A stretch of DNA of 64,000 bases from Dictyobacter formicarum (GTDB taxonomy: Bacteria > Chloroflexota > Ktedonobacteria > Ktedonobacterales > Ktedonobacteraceae). A program made the translations under genes and the position numbers. Location of the stretch: positions 62,001-126,000 of the forward strand of contig NZ_BNJJ01000013.1 in assembly GCF_016587435.1 (NCBI RefSeq). Reading direction: 5' to 3'. How positions within the stretch are numbered: position 1 is the first letter of the stretch; every line of letters begins with the position of its first letter. The notes beneath the pieces are model-generated. The model was not told the DNA's origin, did no database searches, and was given only the letters and a program-made list of their open reading frames with translations. This document shows, one piece after another, positions 1-8,453 of this stretch.

Positions 1-948
1 TTCGAGATTTTCCACTGAGACGATGAATTCTTTGCGCGCCTGGTCCATACCTTGCGCTACCCCTCTATTAAAGGCATCCTGCACCTGGTGCTCGATGTTA
101 GTGCTTACATCTCCCACCGATTGGGGTATTTTAGGAGCATATTCATAGGCAGCAATACCAGCACCAGCCACCACAGCTGCCCCGGCGCCTATCAATAAGC
201 CACGGCGAGATAATTTCTTCTTTTTTGCCTTGCCTCTGGAAGGGCGTACCGCAGGTCGGTCTTCCGTATATTCATATTCATAATCGTAGTTATCGTCTTC
301 TTCGGGATAAATCCGCTCGATCTCTTCGGGCTCCAGGCGTCGTGTTAATTTAGACTGAGGACGCTGACGTAGCGCGACAGACTGCACTGACTCATCATCG
401 TCCTGATAATCTTCATAGTCACTGTCATAGCGCGCACGCTGGTCCAATGGTTCATCTATACCAAGATCGGGATCAACATCCACCAGGTCCCGCCAGTCAT
501 CCCCGTATTCGTCGTCTTTCGGCAAGTAGAGAGCGCTGGTCGGCGGCAAGTCTCTCCGCGAAGCTCGCTCTTCAGGTTGGATCCCCCGGTAACTCCTGCG
601 AATAGGCGTTAGATAAGGATCGGACTCCTCATGACGCTCAATTGGTCTCCTACTAGGACGAGCTTCGTACAGATCATCGTCGCCATCATAGGGATGATCA
701 TTAAATTCTAGTTGTTCGGTTTCATCTTCGATCGGACGTTTACTGGCAATAATACTTTGACGCATGAGCTGCCGAGTTCGTCGAGGGTCCGGGCGCTGGG
801 CAAGCAACATCCCGGATCTACCCGCAGTTTCGCCCTTGGACGATTTCGAGTCACTTCCACTTCGACTACGCAACGGATCATAATCATAGCCATACTGGCG
901 TCCAGGGCTCTTACGATACATTCGGCGTTCCAGGTGATCCTTCGACAT
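1..948 (-). CDS. Partial protein with long charged disordered N-terminus and one internal membrane segment (C-terminus off the left edge)
   Basis: Reading leftwards from an ATG at 948, preceded by a strong ribosome site (aggaggag), the frame stays open to base 1, giving at least 316 codons; the C-terminus is missing. About the first 240 residues are low complexity and rich in Arg, Asp, Glu and Tyr, so probably disordered. A basic stretch (KAKKKKLSRRG) then leads into a single hydrophobic segment (LLIGAGAAVVAGAGIAAY, about residues 251-270), followed by a polar, helix-forming region. The SRRGLL sequence just before the hydrophobic part resembles a twin-arginine signal, but it lies internally, so a signal-anchor with a cytoplasmic charged tail is the more natural reading. 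I do not recognise the family. Composition and the clean frame support a real gene; function is unknown. Confidence 0.75.
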   Translation of the reverse strand, partial: MSKDHLERRMYRKSPGRQYGYDYDPLRSRSGSDSKSSKGETAGRSGMLLAQRPDPRRTRQLMRQSIIASKRPIEDETEQLEFNDHPYDGDDDLYEARPSRRPIERHEESDPYLTPIRRSYRGIQPEERASRRDLPPTSALYLPKDDEYGDDWRDLVDVDPDLGIDEPLDQRARYDSDYEDYQDDDESVQSVALRQRPQSKLTRRLEPEEIERIYPEEDDNYDYEYEYTEDRPAVRPSRGKAKKKKLSRRGLLIGAGAAVVAGAGIAAYEYAPKIPQSVGDVSTNIEHQVQDAFNRGVAQGMDQARKEFIVSVENLE

Positions 949-1104
949 GCTTTCTTCTACTCCTCCTGAGCTGACAGTTGCCAATTGGGGCACTCATGCG
1001 GCACCAAGACACAGGATAATGAAGCAAGTTCCTTATAGTACACATTCTACCTCACATATTCCGTTTCGTCCACATTCTCCCCATCATGATAGGCACCAGA
1101 CACT

Positions 1105-1187
1105 TTCTTATGGTATGGTGCAGAATATGTGCGAACGCACACATTCTGCACCATACCATAAGAATCTTTTTGAGCGCTGAAGGCGCG
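1105..1187. repeat. Long hairpin (29-bp arms) plus conserved gagcgc box, element A
   Basis: Arms 1105-1133 and 1136-1164 are inverted copies with a single mismatch (a G-U pair in RNA) and a 2-base centre. Immediately after the right arm comes tttt-gagcgctgaaggcgcg (1168-1187), followed by ggtcaggtgtcgaagacaca, a variant of the box seen beside hairpins at 4.96, 23.55, 35.8 and 39.2 kb. It could terminate transcription, but the shared flanking box marks it as a member of a dispersed family. Confidence 0.8.
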
Positions 1188-1584
1188 TAGGGTCAGGTGT
1201 CGAAGACACAATGCGCACACCTTTCAGACACGCTTTTGGAGGATATATTTTAGTATCCGATAGTAATTAACTGCTACGTGCCTCTAGTTTTGGAGAAATC
1301 ACTCGTTGCAGATTGCAGATGCATAGCAAAAAAGGATTTGTATACATGAGGTGGGAAATAGATAGAAGATAAACCATTAGTACCCAATGAAACTTTCTAT
1401 CTACTTGATTCGTCCGAAACAAACAGAAAGGTACATAAGTACTGTCGCCTGAAAAAAATATCTCCGGGCCGCCGCCACAAGTTGGCTCTGACCAGTGGAG
1501 AGCAGCGTTGTCGAGCTGACGCAACACGATCCGGCACGGCATTAGGCGATAGTTTTCACGCTCGTGATTGATGGGAAGCTATGC

Positions 1585-1590
1585 TATAAT
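1585..1590 (+). promoter_or_regulatory. Extended -10 promoter for the MBL hydrolase gene
   Basis: TATAAT preceded by TGC (atgctataat) forms an extended -10 element 43 bases before the ATG at 1633. No good -35 hexamer is visible at 17 bases, which is common for extended -10 promoters. Inference from sequence only. Confidence 0.55.
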
Positions 1591-1632
1591 GTCTCTCAGT
1601 GTTATGCGCCTGAGGGCTAGGAGGAACACAAC

Positions 1633-2298
1633 ATGCCTGAAAATGCAAACAACACAGAACAGACGCCCATTGTGAAGTGTGTGACAGTCGGCATGTTTGA
1701 AGAAAACTGCTATTTGTATGCCTGTCCGGAAACACGTGAAGCTGTCATCATAGATCCAGGTGACGAACCAGAGAAAATTCTTGATGCTATTCAAGAACTT
1801 AAGCTTATTCCCAGGTATATCATCAATACCCATGGGCACGTAGATCATATTTGTGCCATTGATGCTGTCAGCGCGGTCTACCCGGTACCGCTCGCTATTC
1901 ATCCTGCTGATGTTCCTCTTTATACAGATGAGCAAACTGCACGGGAGTACGGATTGACAGTTCCATTGGTCAAACGGAAACCGGATATTTTACTTCAAGA
2001 GGGTGATACCATCTCGTTCGGTAATATTACACTCGAGGTGATACATACACCCGGACATACACCTGGCGGCATCTGCCTGATCAGTCAACCGTATTGTGTC
2101 TTTAGTGGGGATACCCTCTTCTATCGGAGTATTGGGCGCACCGATTTTCCAGGAGGGAGCTATGAACAGATTGAGCAATCGATCCGAAATAAATTATATA
2201 CCCTTGAAGATGAGCTGGTCGTCTTTCCGGGTCACGGGCAGCCGACAACTATTATAGAAGAGAAGTATGAAAATCCATTCGTAACTGCAGAGGAGTAA
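1633..2298 (+). CDS. MBL-fold metallo-hydrolase, glyoxalase II-like
   Basis: A 221-residue cytosolic metallo-beta-lactamase-fold enzyme of the small glyoxalase II/YcbL type, expected to hydrolyse a thioester such as S-lactoyl-glutathione-like or related substrates; the true substrate cannot be read from sequence. Metal ligands are visible: THGHVDH (H67, H69, D71, H72), H142 in GHTPGG, D160 in SGDTLF and H201 in FPGHG. Length fits the stand-alone catalytic domain without the C-terminal helical domain of classical glyoxalase II. The ATG has a ggagg ribosome site. The stop codon overlaps the ribosome site of the next gene (UDP-glucose dehydrogenase, 4 bases away), so the two are probably co-transcribed. 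Confidence 0.9.
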   Translation: MPENANNTEQTPIVKCVTVGMFEENCYLYACPETREAVIIDPGDEPEKILDAIQELKLIPRYIINTHGHVDHICAIDAVSAVYPVPLAIHPADVPLYTDEQTAREYGLTVPLVKRKPDILLQEGDTISFGNITLEVIHTPGHTPGGICLISQPYCVFSGDTLFYRSIGRTDFPGGSYEQIEQSIRNKLYTLEDELVVFPGHGQPTTIIEEKYENPFVTAEE

Positions 2299-2302
2299 TA
2301 TT

Positions 2303-3718
2303 GTGTCAGTTATCTGTGTAATTGGAACAGGCTATGTGGGCCTGGTAACGGGCACGTGCCTGGCCGATCTAGGCAATACAGTCACCTGCATTGATATTGT
2401 TCAGGAAAAAATTGATCGTTTAAAAAAGGGCATTCTCCCAATCTATGAGCCCGGCCTGGAGGAGATGGTGGACCGCAATGTGCAGGCTGGCCGCCTGCGT
2501 TTTACGACGAGCTATCCTGAGGGTCTTGAAAATAGCGAATTTATCTTTATTGCTGTCAATACTCCCACCGGCAACAATCAAGGTGGGGCCGATATGCGCT
2601 ATGTCGAAAGTGCTGCACGCAGTATCGCTGAAAATCTCGATCATTATGCTATCGTTATTAATAAGAGTACCGTTCCAGTCGGTAGTGGCGATGTCGTTTC
2701 TCGTGTAATCAGCAATAATTTGAAGTCACCTGATGCAAGTTTCTCGGTCGTTTCTAATCCTGAGTTCTTGCGTGAGGGCGCTGCCCTGCTGGACTTCCAG
2801 AATCCTGATCGCATTGTACTGGGCTCTTCTGAGCCTGAGGCGGCCCATAAGGTTGCGCGTCTGTACCTCCAGTTGCGTGCCCCATTCGTGATCACTGATC
2901 TCTATACCGCTGAAATGATCAAGTACGCTTCCAATGCCTTCCTGGCTACCAAGATCTCGTTCATCAATGAGATCGCTCAGGTCTGTGAGCGCCTGGGTGC
3001 CGACGTAAAACAGGTCGCGATTGGTATGGGCTATGATAAGCGCATCGGCCATTCCTTCCTGGATGCCGGTCTGGGCTATGGCGGCAGTTGCTTCCCGAAA
3101 GATGTGCGTGCCCTGGCACATATGGCAGATGAGGCTGGCTTGCATCCTCAGATGTTGCGTGCGGTAATGGATATCAACCATGATCAGCGTCGCCTGGTCG
3201 TTACCAAATTGAACAATTTGCTCGGCTCACTGCGCGGCACCACCATCGGTATCCTGGGCCTGGCCTTCAAACCCAATACAGATGATATGCGCGAAGCTCC
3301 AGCCGTCGATATCATCCACTGGGTAACCAGCCAGGGTGCACATGTGCGCGTCTATGATCCGGTGGCAACCGAAACTGGTCGCGAAGCATTGGTACGTGAG
3401 AACGTCAAATTGCAGGATGTCACCTTCTGTAAATCAGCCTATGATGTTGCTGAAAAGGTCGACGCTCTGGTTGTGGTGACGGATTGGAATGAGTTCAAAT
3501 CGTTAAATATGCAGAAGATTCACGACTCCATGCATCGTCCGATTCTGATTGATGGCCGCAATATCTACGAGCCATCGGAGATGACCCGCCATGGTTTCAC
3601 CTATCGCGGTATAGGTCGCGCCACCAATCCTGCCCCGTCTGTCCTGCCCTCTGAAGACACTACCAGTGAAATTCCCGAAAAGATGGCTCAGGAATCCTTG
3701 ATTGCCAGCGAAAGCTAA
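2303..3718 (+). CDS. ugd: UDP-glucose 6-dehydrogenase
   Basis: Oxidises UDP-glucose to UDP-glucuronate with two NAD+, feeding exopolysaccharide or cell-wall polymers. The 471 residues start at a GTG directly behind a gaggag ribosome site. The N-terminal Rossmann fold shows [12 protein letters not shown] (about residues 6-17); the catalytic cysteine is C263 in GGSCFPKD; the C-terminal UDP-binding domain includes [15 protein letters not shown]. The last ~40 residues (after IGRA) are a Pro/Ser/Glu-rich tail beyond the usual family end. It lies in a plus-strand run with the MBL hydrolase, acpS and dtd, spaced by a few bases. No glycosyltransferases are nearby. Confidence 0.96.
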   Translation: MSVICVIGTGYVGLVTGTCLADLGNTVTCIDIVQEKIDRLKKGILPIYEPGLEEMVDRNVQAGRLRFTTSYPEGLENSEFIFIAVNTPTGNNQGGADMRYVESAARSIAENLDHYAIVINKSTVPVGSGDVVSRVISNNLKSPDASFSVVSNPEFLREGAALLDFQNPDRIVLGSSEPEAAHKVARLYLQLRAPFVITDLYTAEMIKYASNAFLATKISFINEIAQVCERLGADVKQVAIGMGYDKRIGHSFLDAGLGYGGSCFPKDVRALAHMADEAGLHPQMLRAVMDINHDQRRLVVTKLNNLLGSLRGTTIGILGLAFKPNTDDMREAPAVDIIHWVTSQGAHVRVYDPVATETGREALVRENVKLQDVTFCKSAYDVAEKVDALVVVTDWNEFKSLNMQKIHDSMHRPILIDGRNIYEPSEMTRHGFTYRGIGRATNPAPSVLPSEDTTSEIPEKMAQESLIASES

Positions 3719-3735
3719 GCCAAGCTAAAGGAGCT

Positions 3736-4311
3736 ATGAATACAATGAATGAAGAAGAACAGCCATTATTGTTTACTCCACTGGTACGCCAGGCAGATGC
3801 ACCTATGCCGGAATGGTTGTTTGGTTCAAGCGGTATGGCTGGTCTTCCCTCTTCATTGCATCCTACGCAGGGTGTCAATGTGGCGGTCGGCGTGGATATC
3901 ATTGAAGTGGATCGTATTCGTAAGGTCTTTGAACGACATGGAGAGCGCTTTCTGAAGCGAGTCTTTACCGATTTAGAAGTGGCCCAGAGCCGCGGCAAAA
4001 TGTCGCGTCTGGCGGGTCGCTTCGCGGTAAAAGAGGCGATCAGTAAGGCGCTGGGTACCGGTATCCGTGGCGTGGGCTGGCGGGAAATGGAGGTCGTCCA
4101 TCTACGCAGTGGACGCCCTTCTGTGCGCTTGCATGGCAAGGCCAGGAGGCGCGCTGAATATCTGGGCTTGAATGCCTTTGATGTCAGTATGGCCGATCTG
4201 GCTCAGTTCTCGATTGCTATCGCCGTGGCCATTCAGGCCTCCTCTTTAACGGCTGCAACACAAATGTCGGATTCATCCATAGAGTTAGAAACAGGGAAGC
4301 AATACGAGTGA
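3736..4311 (+). CDS. acpS: Holo-[acyl-carrier-protein] synthase with N-terminal extension
   Basis: Transfers 4'-phosphopantetheine from CoA to the conserved serine of acyl carrier protein, activating fatty acid synthesis. The AcpS core begins near residue 50 with [11 protein letters not shown] (Mg-binding Asp) and includes [14 protein letters not shown] (Mg-binding Glu and catalytic Lys). The protein is 191 residues against about 120-130 for the family: there are ~48 extra N-terminal residues and ~20 at the C-terminus with no recognised motif. The start has aaaggag only 2 bases ahead of the first ATG; a second ATG at 3745 is equally possible. The TGA stop overlaps the GTG start of dtd, indicating translational coupling. 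Confidence 0.93.
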   Translation: MNTMNEEEQPLLFTPLVRQADAPMPEWLFGSSGMAGLPSSLHPTQGVNVAVGVDIIEVDRIRKVFERHGERFLKRVFTDLEVAQSRGKMSRLAGRFAVKEAISKALGTGIRGVGWREMEVVHLRSGRPSVRLHGKARRRAEYLGLNAFDVSMADLAQFSIAIAVAIQASSLTAATQMSDSSIELETGKQYE

Positions 4312-4760
4312 GAGCAGTAGTGCAACGGGTAAAACAGGCCAGCGTCAGTGTAGAGGGCCAGATTGTCGGCGCGATCGAGCAGGGCTTCCTTGTTCTGCTC
4401 GGCGTTGGTCATGAGGATGGAGAGGCCCAGGTTACGCAACTGGCGGAGAAACTGGTGCATCTACGCGTCTTTGAGGATGCTGAAGGGAAAATGAATCGCT
4501 CGCTGCTAGATGTGCAGGGAGCGGTACTGGTGGTTTCTCAATTTACCCTCTATGCGGATATTCGTAAAGGGCGTCGCCCCAGTTTTACGGCGGCCGCTCC
4601 ACCCGCTCTGGCCGAGCCTCTGGTTGAACGCTTCAAAAACGCGCTCTCCTCGCATGGCCTGCACGTCCAGGGCGGCATCTTTGGCGCTGATATGGATGTC
4701 ACGCTCACCAACAGCGGCCCCGTCACCATCATCATGGACAGTGAGCACCTGACCCGCTAA
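4308..4760 (+). CDS. dtd: D-aminoacyl-tRNA deacylase
   Basis: Hydrolyses D-amino acids (and glycine mischarged on tRNA-Ala) from tRNA, a cytosolic proofreading enzyme that works as a dimer. The 150 residues match the family from MRAVVQRV onward, with SQFTLYAD in the middle and the cross-dimer Gly-cisPro motif in NSGPVTII near residues 136-143. The start is a GTG that overlaps the acpS stop by 2 bases, so it relies on coupled translation. It is the last gene of the run that starts at 1633; a large repeat block follows. Confidence 0.95.
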   Translation: MRAVVQRVKQASVSVEGQIVGAIEQGFLVLLGVGHEDGEAQVTQLAEKLVHLRVFEDAEGKMNRSLLDVQGAVLVVSQFTLYADIRKGRRPSFTAAAPPALAEPLVERFKNALSSHGLHVQGGIFGADMDVTLTNSGPVTIIMDSEHLTR

Positions 4761-4800
4761 CCGCCCCCCCTCGGGCGCTAACGCGCCCGCATCTTTATCT

Positions 4801-5002
4801 TAGGAAGTTGTCCGCAGCACACTGAGTCCCTTCCTTAGGAAGTTGCCTGCAGTGCGCCGAGTTTTTATTTTAGGAAGTTGCCTGCAGCTCGCTGAGTCCC
4901 TTCCTTAGGAAGTTGCCTGCAGTGCGCTCGGCGCACTGCAGGCAACTTCCTAAAATATTTTTTTGAGCGCCGAAGGCGCGAACCGTCAGGGGCCGAAGGC
5001 AC
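4801..5002. repeat. Four 35-bp tandem half-arm repeats ending in a perfect hairpin and a conserved box, element B
   Basis: The sequence taggaagttgcctgcag (first copy with one tcc/cct change) recurs at 4801, 4836, 4871 and 4906, exactly 35 bases apart. Units 1 and 3 share the tail tgagtcccttcct; units 2 and 4 share agtgcgc. The fourth copy is the left arm of a perfect 22-bp hairpin (4906-4927 and 4931-4952, loop tcg). A T-run and the box ttttgagcgccgaaggcgcg (4961-4980) follow, then cgtcaggggccgaaggcac. A small GGGCGC-taa-CGCGCCC hairpin precedes the block near 4773-4789. No spacers of array type and no cas genes, so not a CRISPR. Confidence 0.85.
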
Positions 5003-5050
5003 AAAAAGCCAGGAGTCCACCCCCCTCTACGCGCACCTCTTGCACCACTG

Positions 5051-5094
5051 AATAAAAGGGAGACGGGCGCTTCGGTGCCCGTCTCCCTTTTATT
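5051..5094. terminator. Perfect 18-bp-arm hairpin with A/T-rich ends
   Basis: Arms 5051-5068 and 5077-5094 (aataaaagggagacgggc and its inverse) enclose gcttcggt. The right arm ends in cccttttatt, so on the plus strand it could terminate read-through from the dtd operon; on the minus strand it is equally symmetric. Confidence 0.7.
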
Positions 5095-5120
5095 CACATC
5101 TAACCTCATCTTATGTTCAT

Positions 5121-5149
5121 TTGCACATTTCATCTGAGTCAGTTATGAT
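5121..5149 (+). promoter_or_regulatory. Sigma-70-type promoter for the Yip1-like membrane protein
   Basis: TTGCAC (5121-5126), a 17-base spacer and TATGAT (5144-5149) lie 62 bases upstream of the ATG at 5212. Hexamer match and spacing are good; not otherwise tested. Confidence 0.6.
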
Positions 5150-5211
5150 AGTACCGTTAGCTTGCTTGGAAAATCTCGACTATGGATATACATGCGAAGA
5201 GGTAGAAAACC

Positions 5212-5922
5212 ATGAAATGGGATTCTGAACATTTTCAACCGGCGCAAGCTCAAACGCTAGGCATGCCGCCACATCCAGGACGCAGGTTACCCGGCTTCTA
5301 CATTAAAGCCATTACACATCCGACGGCTCATACTTTTGCACAGGCAGCTGAATATGCCAGATGGCGGCTGGTCTGGATTCAACTGGCGATACTCTTATTG
5401 ATACCCGTAGTCATGGGACTATTCAGGAGCGTCTTACGCGATACCTCTACCGGGGTCAATACCCACTCGAACATCATCTTTGGTCTACTAAGTGTAATCA
5501 CCATAGGAGCAACGGTCGGCGCCTTTATTCTCAAGGTCATTTTTGTGCCGCTGCTATTCTTTATCGAGGTCGGACTACAATATTTGGTAGCACGCCTGCT
5601 TAAAGGAAATGGGCGCTTCGTGGCGCATGCCTTCGGTATGCTCCTCTACCTGCTACCGTTGAGCTTGATTGGCGGTATCATCATCACGCTTTTTGTGGCC
5701 TTCCATTTCTCAACTCTCTTCTTTGCGCCTCTAATCAGTCTGCTAGCATTCTGTTATGGCGTCGTCATCAACGTATTCGTCGTAAAAGGAGTCCACAATC
5801 TCGACCGTGATAAATCCATCGTAGTTGTAGCCGTCCCTTACATCATTGGTGTCCTGGCCCTGTGTGGTGCACTCTTTGCTCTTGCCCACTACCTCTCCAC
5901 CAACCTCCCGATCCTGCACTAA
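5212..5922 (+). CDS. Polytopic membrane protein, Yip1-like
   Basis: A 236-residue integral membrane protein with a ~60-residue polar N-terminus and about five hydrophobic segments (roughly residues 62-80, 90-118, 140-165, 167-190 and 203-225). Arrangement and the early AITHPTAHTFAQA sequence resemble Yip1-domain proteins; I see no catalytic motif. Preceded by a gaagaggtag ribosome site and a promoter at 5121-5149, and followed by a hairpin terminator, so it is probably a single-gene unit. Function unknown. Confidence 0.75.
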   Translation: MKWDSEHFQPAQAQTLGMPPHPGRRLPGFYIKAITHPTAHTFAQAAEYARWRLVWIQLAILLLIPVVMGLFRSVLRDTSTGVNTHSNIIFGLLSVITIGATVGAFILKVIFVPLLFFIEVGLQYLVARLLKGNGRFVAHAFGMLLYLLPLSLIGGIIITLFVAFHFSTLFFAPLISLLAFCYGVVINVFVVKGVHNLDRDKSIVVVAVPYIIGVLALCGALFALAHYLSTNLPILH

Positions 5923-5952
5923 AATATATAGAAGCAAGCACTCAGGGCACGC

Positions 5953-5997
5953 AGAGAAAAAATGCAGAAGGCTGTCGGCCCTCTGCATTTTTTCTCT
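5953..5997. terminator. Hairpin terminator after the Yip1-like gene
   Basis: Arms 5953-5968 and 5982-5997 (agagaaaaaatgcaga and its inverse) are perfect over 16 bp with a 13-base G/C-rich loop; the right arm carries a run of six T. It begins 31 bases after the stop at 5922. The remaining gap to 6223 is A/T-rich and shows nothing else. Confidence 0.75.
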
Positions 5998-6223
5998 CTA
6001 TGCCCTCTTAGCAGGAGGCGCCTCACCTTTTTATTAAAAAGAAACTTTATACGTCTTAACACTAAGAGCAGAAAATGCTCTGCACAAAAACTAAAAAGTA
6101 ACATATTATATCCATTACCTATTGATCAAACGTAATATATCCACAGAAAACTGTGAACTATTTCATTCATAGCAAAGCGACTATCGCTATATAACGCTAG
6201 GAGCGCATTTTGAAGGTAAATAT

Positions 6224-6475
6224 ATGACATCACCAGCAATTAATCCGAAGGGGCTCACAATGGGCAAAAAAGTAAGCTTGCTTATCCTGGGTGCCATTAT
6301 CACCATTTTTTTTCTGGCCTTGAGCGCCTACCAGCTCTCGAAGGTTTTTACAGGCAGTGTGGCTGGTGACGAATTAACGGCAGCTCAAATCTCGGGCTGG
6401 ACTGCGTTGATTCTTTTTCTCCTCGGCATCAGCGGTATTATCTTCATTATGCGCAGCAATAGTGCAGATCTCTAG
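6224..6475 (+). CDS. Small two-helix membrane protein
   Basis: An 83-residue hydrophobic protein with two predicted membrane helices (about residues 17-36, LLILGAIITIFFLALSAY, and 54-74, WTALILFLLGISGIIFIM). ATG at 6224 has gaagg 7 bases upstream; a second ATG at 6260 also has a gaagggg site and would give 71 residues, removing only a polar leader. No motif or family recognised. Convergent with the next gene across a shared terminator. Confidence 0.6.
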   Translation: MTSPAINPKGLTMGKKVSLLILGAIITIFFLALSAYQLSKVFTGSVAGDELTAAQISGWTALILFLLGISGIIFIMRSNSADL

Positions 6476-6493
6476 CCAGCTACACAAAAAATA

Positions 6494-6520
6494 AAGAGGA
6501 AGCTTTCCCAGCTTCCTCTT
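6494..6520. terminator. Rho-independent terminator shared by convergent small genes
   Basis: Perfect 11-bp arms (aagaggaagct, 6494-6504 and 6510-6520) with loop ttccc. Read on the minus strand the stem is followed by ttattttttg, a proper U-tract for the gene ending at 6545; on the plus strand it may also stop the gene ending at 6475. Confidence 0.8.
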
Positions 6521-6544
6521 GAGTTGATATTGATTGAGCGCACC

Positions 6545-6889
6545 TTAGTAGCGCGGATATTGTGGTCCCGATTGAAAGTTTTGGCCTGGTGTGAATTGTG
6601 GCCCCTGTGGGTTAGGAGCATATTGCGGCGGCATGGATCGCACCTGCTGGCGCAACATGTTCAACTCCTGCAGAACAGGCCAATCTCCAAATGCCAGGAT
6701 GCACAGAGCAACCAGGTTAGCAATTGGAACGAACATTAAGAGGCTCATAGCACCGCTATAGCCCGCTTTAGAGAATATTTTCCAATAGATAATTACAGAA
6801 AACACAATAGAAATGAGTACAATAATTCCCACTATTGCGAAATACGCTGTTAGCGCGGCGGCTACCTGTGTGCTCTCACTAGATGACAT
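6545..6889 (-). CDS. Small membrane protein with Pro/Gln-rich tail (DUF5684-like)
   Basis: 114 residues: hydrophobic helices at about 15-36 and 44-68 separated by WKIFSKAGYSGAMSLLMFVP, then a cytoplasmic Pro/Gln/Met-rich tail (PPQYAPNPQGPQF). The WKIF-KAG-GAxSLLMFVPIAN pattern is typical of small signal-peptidase-associated or DUF5684-like membrane proteins, but I can assign no role. Ribosome site aaaggagc before the ATG. Ends at a clear terminator (6520-6494). Confidence 0.7.
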   Translation of the reverse strand: MSSSESTQVAAALTAYFAIVGIIVLISIVFSVIIYWKIFSKAGYSGAMSLLMFVPIANLVALCILAFGDWPVLQELNMLRQQVRSMPPQYAPNPQGPQFTPGQNFQSGPQYPRY

Positions 6890-7345
6890 GGCTGCTCCTT
6901 TTTGTTAGTGACAATGACATTTCAAATGCTTGCCCCAACATCAGAACAAGCATCGATAGATGCAACTAAAAACACCACAATGTACATGTGGCGACGTTTA
7001 ACCTTACCAATTAAACGTCGCTGTCTCCGTTTATTGGGGTAGCAAATTTCAATCTACCAATAAAATATGCCCTTGCCAGTTGCTCTATATATGTATAACG
7101 TGTAAAGTTACATTCAATATCATGCTTGCCGTAAATCTGTAGTTCGATGCTCTCGCCACTTATTACTGGTTAATGACTATGCGAAAGTACTCATATTTTT
7201 CTGTGTCGTGACAGAGCTGCGATCCTTTCTCACACTTGTTCTGACGGACATTTATCCGCCTGCCACCAGGTTGCCCCTCCCTTGTTCAGTTGGGTGAAAT
7301 GCAGTATCATCTATGGTAAGAAACTTCAACCGGAGCTATAAATCC
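6890..7345. promoter_or_regulatory. Divergent intergenic region with an 11-bp inverted repeat
   Basis: A gap of about 455 bases between divergent genes. It contains a perfect inverted repeat gcgacgtttaa / ttaaacgtcgc (6991-7001 and 7011-7021, 9-base spacer), in operator-like size and position. Nothing coding was seen. A regulator binding here would be placed to act on either flanking gene. Confidence 0.4.
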
Positions 7346-8419
7346 ATGAACGACCAACAGACAGAGTTGAGCCAATCAGCCAGATGGAGTAAGAACACTG
7401 AAGATCTCCCACTGGTTATTGGACTGGATCTCGGCGGTACACAGATTCGTACCGCGGTCCTGCGAGGGGAAAAGTTATTGTCGCGTGTGGGATTATTGAC
7501 TGGTGAGTCTCCATCTCCCGATCGGCTGATTCCACGCATGTATGATTCAATTCACCAGGCGTTACGAGAAGCCAATGTGACATTGGATGAGATTGCTGGC
7601 ATCGGCATTGGAGCCCCAGGTCCCCTTAACAGTCGTACTGGCGTTATTTTCTCTCCACCGAATCTCCCCGGTTGGAGGGATGTTCCTTTACGATCTATTT
7701 TCTTTGAAAAGTTCAATATACCCATCTATGTTGAGAATGATGCCAACGCAGCGGCGCTCGGCGAGTTTATGTTTGGAGCCGGTCGCGGCAGCAATGAGGT
7801 GGTGTATATTACGATCAGTACCGGCATCGGCGGCGGCGTGATTGCAGATGGGCATATCATTGAGGGTATCTCTGGTACAGCAGCCGAGCTGGGTCATATG
7901 ACCATCGATTGGCGCGGGCCACGCTGCAATTGTGGTAATATTGGGTGCTGGGAAAGTATCTCTTCTGGCACAGCTATTGCTCGTCGCGCTCACGAGTTGA
8001 TCGCCCTTGGACGTGGTGAAAAACTGTTCAATTTTGCGCTAGCCCACCAGGAACCTGTCACCGACGCCGATACACCAGCGGATGTGAAGCGGGCCCAGAA
8101 AAATGCGCTGCATATCAATGCACGTATGGTTTCGCTGGCCGCACAGGCTGGCATTCCTGAGGCGCGTGAGATCATTGCTGGCGCCGCGGAAGGCATTGGG
8201 GTTGGACTTATCAATGTGGTGCATATCTTCAATCCGGAACTTATCGTACTGGGTGGTGGGGTCGTACAGATGGGTGATGCATTGCTGGAACCAGCCAGGC
8301 GTATTCTAAAAGAGCGAGCGATGAAGGTACCCGCCAAGTCAGCTAAAATTGTGCTGGCCAAGCTGGGTTCGGATGTCGGACTGGTAGGTGCCGGCGCTTT
8401 GTCATATTATAATCATTAA
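7346..8419 (+). CDS. glk: ROK-family glucokinase
   Basis: Phosphorylates glucose (or a related hexose) with ATP in the cytosol. Calling the start at ATG 7346 (cggag 10 bases upstream) gives 357 residues; an ATG at 7313 in the same frame adds 11 but lacks a ribosome site. Visible: ATP-binding VIGLDLGGTQIRTAVL near residue 22, active-site ENDANAAALGE with the catalytic Asp, phosphate loop STGIGGG, and the ROK zinc site ELGHMTI...CNCGNIGCWES. No HTH domain, so this is an enzyme rather than a NagC/XylR-type repressor. An insert of ~40 residues rich in Ala/Asp follows the zinc site. Followed 34 bases later by tlyA. Confidence 0.92.
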   Translation: MNDQQTELSQSARWSKNTEDLPLVIGLDLGGTQIRTAVLRGEKLLSRVGLLTGESPSPDRLIPRMYDSIHQALREANVTLDEIAGIGIGAPGPLNSRTGVIFSPPNLPGWRDVPLRSIFFEKFNIPIYVENDANAAALGEFMFGAGRGSNEVVYITISTGIGGGVIADGHIIEGISGTAAELGHMTIDWRGPRCNCGNIGCWESISSGTAIARRAHELIALGRGEKLFNFALAHQEPVTDADTPADVKRAQKNALHINARMVSLAAQAGIPEAREIIAGAAEGIGVGLINVVHIFNPELIVLGGGVVQMGDALLEPARRILKERAMKVPAKSAKIVLAKLGSDVGLVGAGALSYYNH

Positions 8420-8453
8420 GATACATATAGGATAGGGGAGCAGCAAAGTCAAC

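Larger units (their letters stand above)
949..1632. other. Intergenic region between divergent genes, with one long hairpin element
   Basis: No credible coding sequence was seen in this 684-base gap; the short open frames lack ribosome sites and recognisable composition. It holds the hairpin and conserved box listed separately (1105-1187) and the promoter of the downstream hydrolase gene. The rest (about 1190-1560) shows nothing I can interpret. Confidence 0.6.

Noticed and set aside
4801..4952. CRISPR-like array
   Set aside because: The 35-bp period has similar, non-unique intervals, only four units, an inverted final copy and no cas genes; it is part of a palindromic element.
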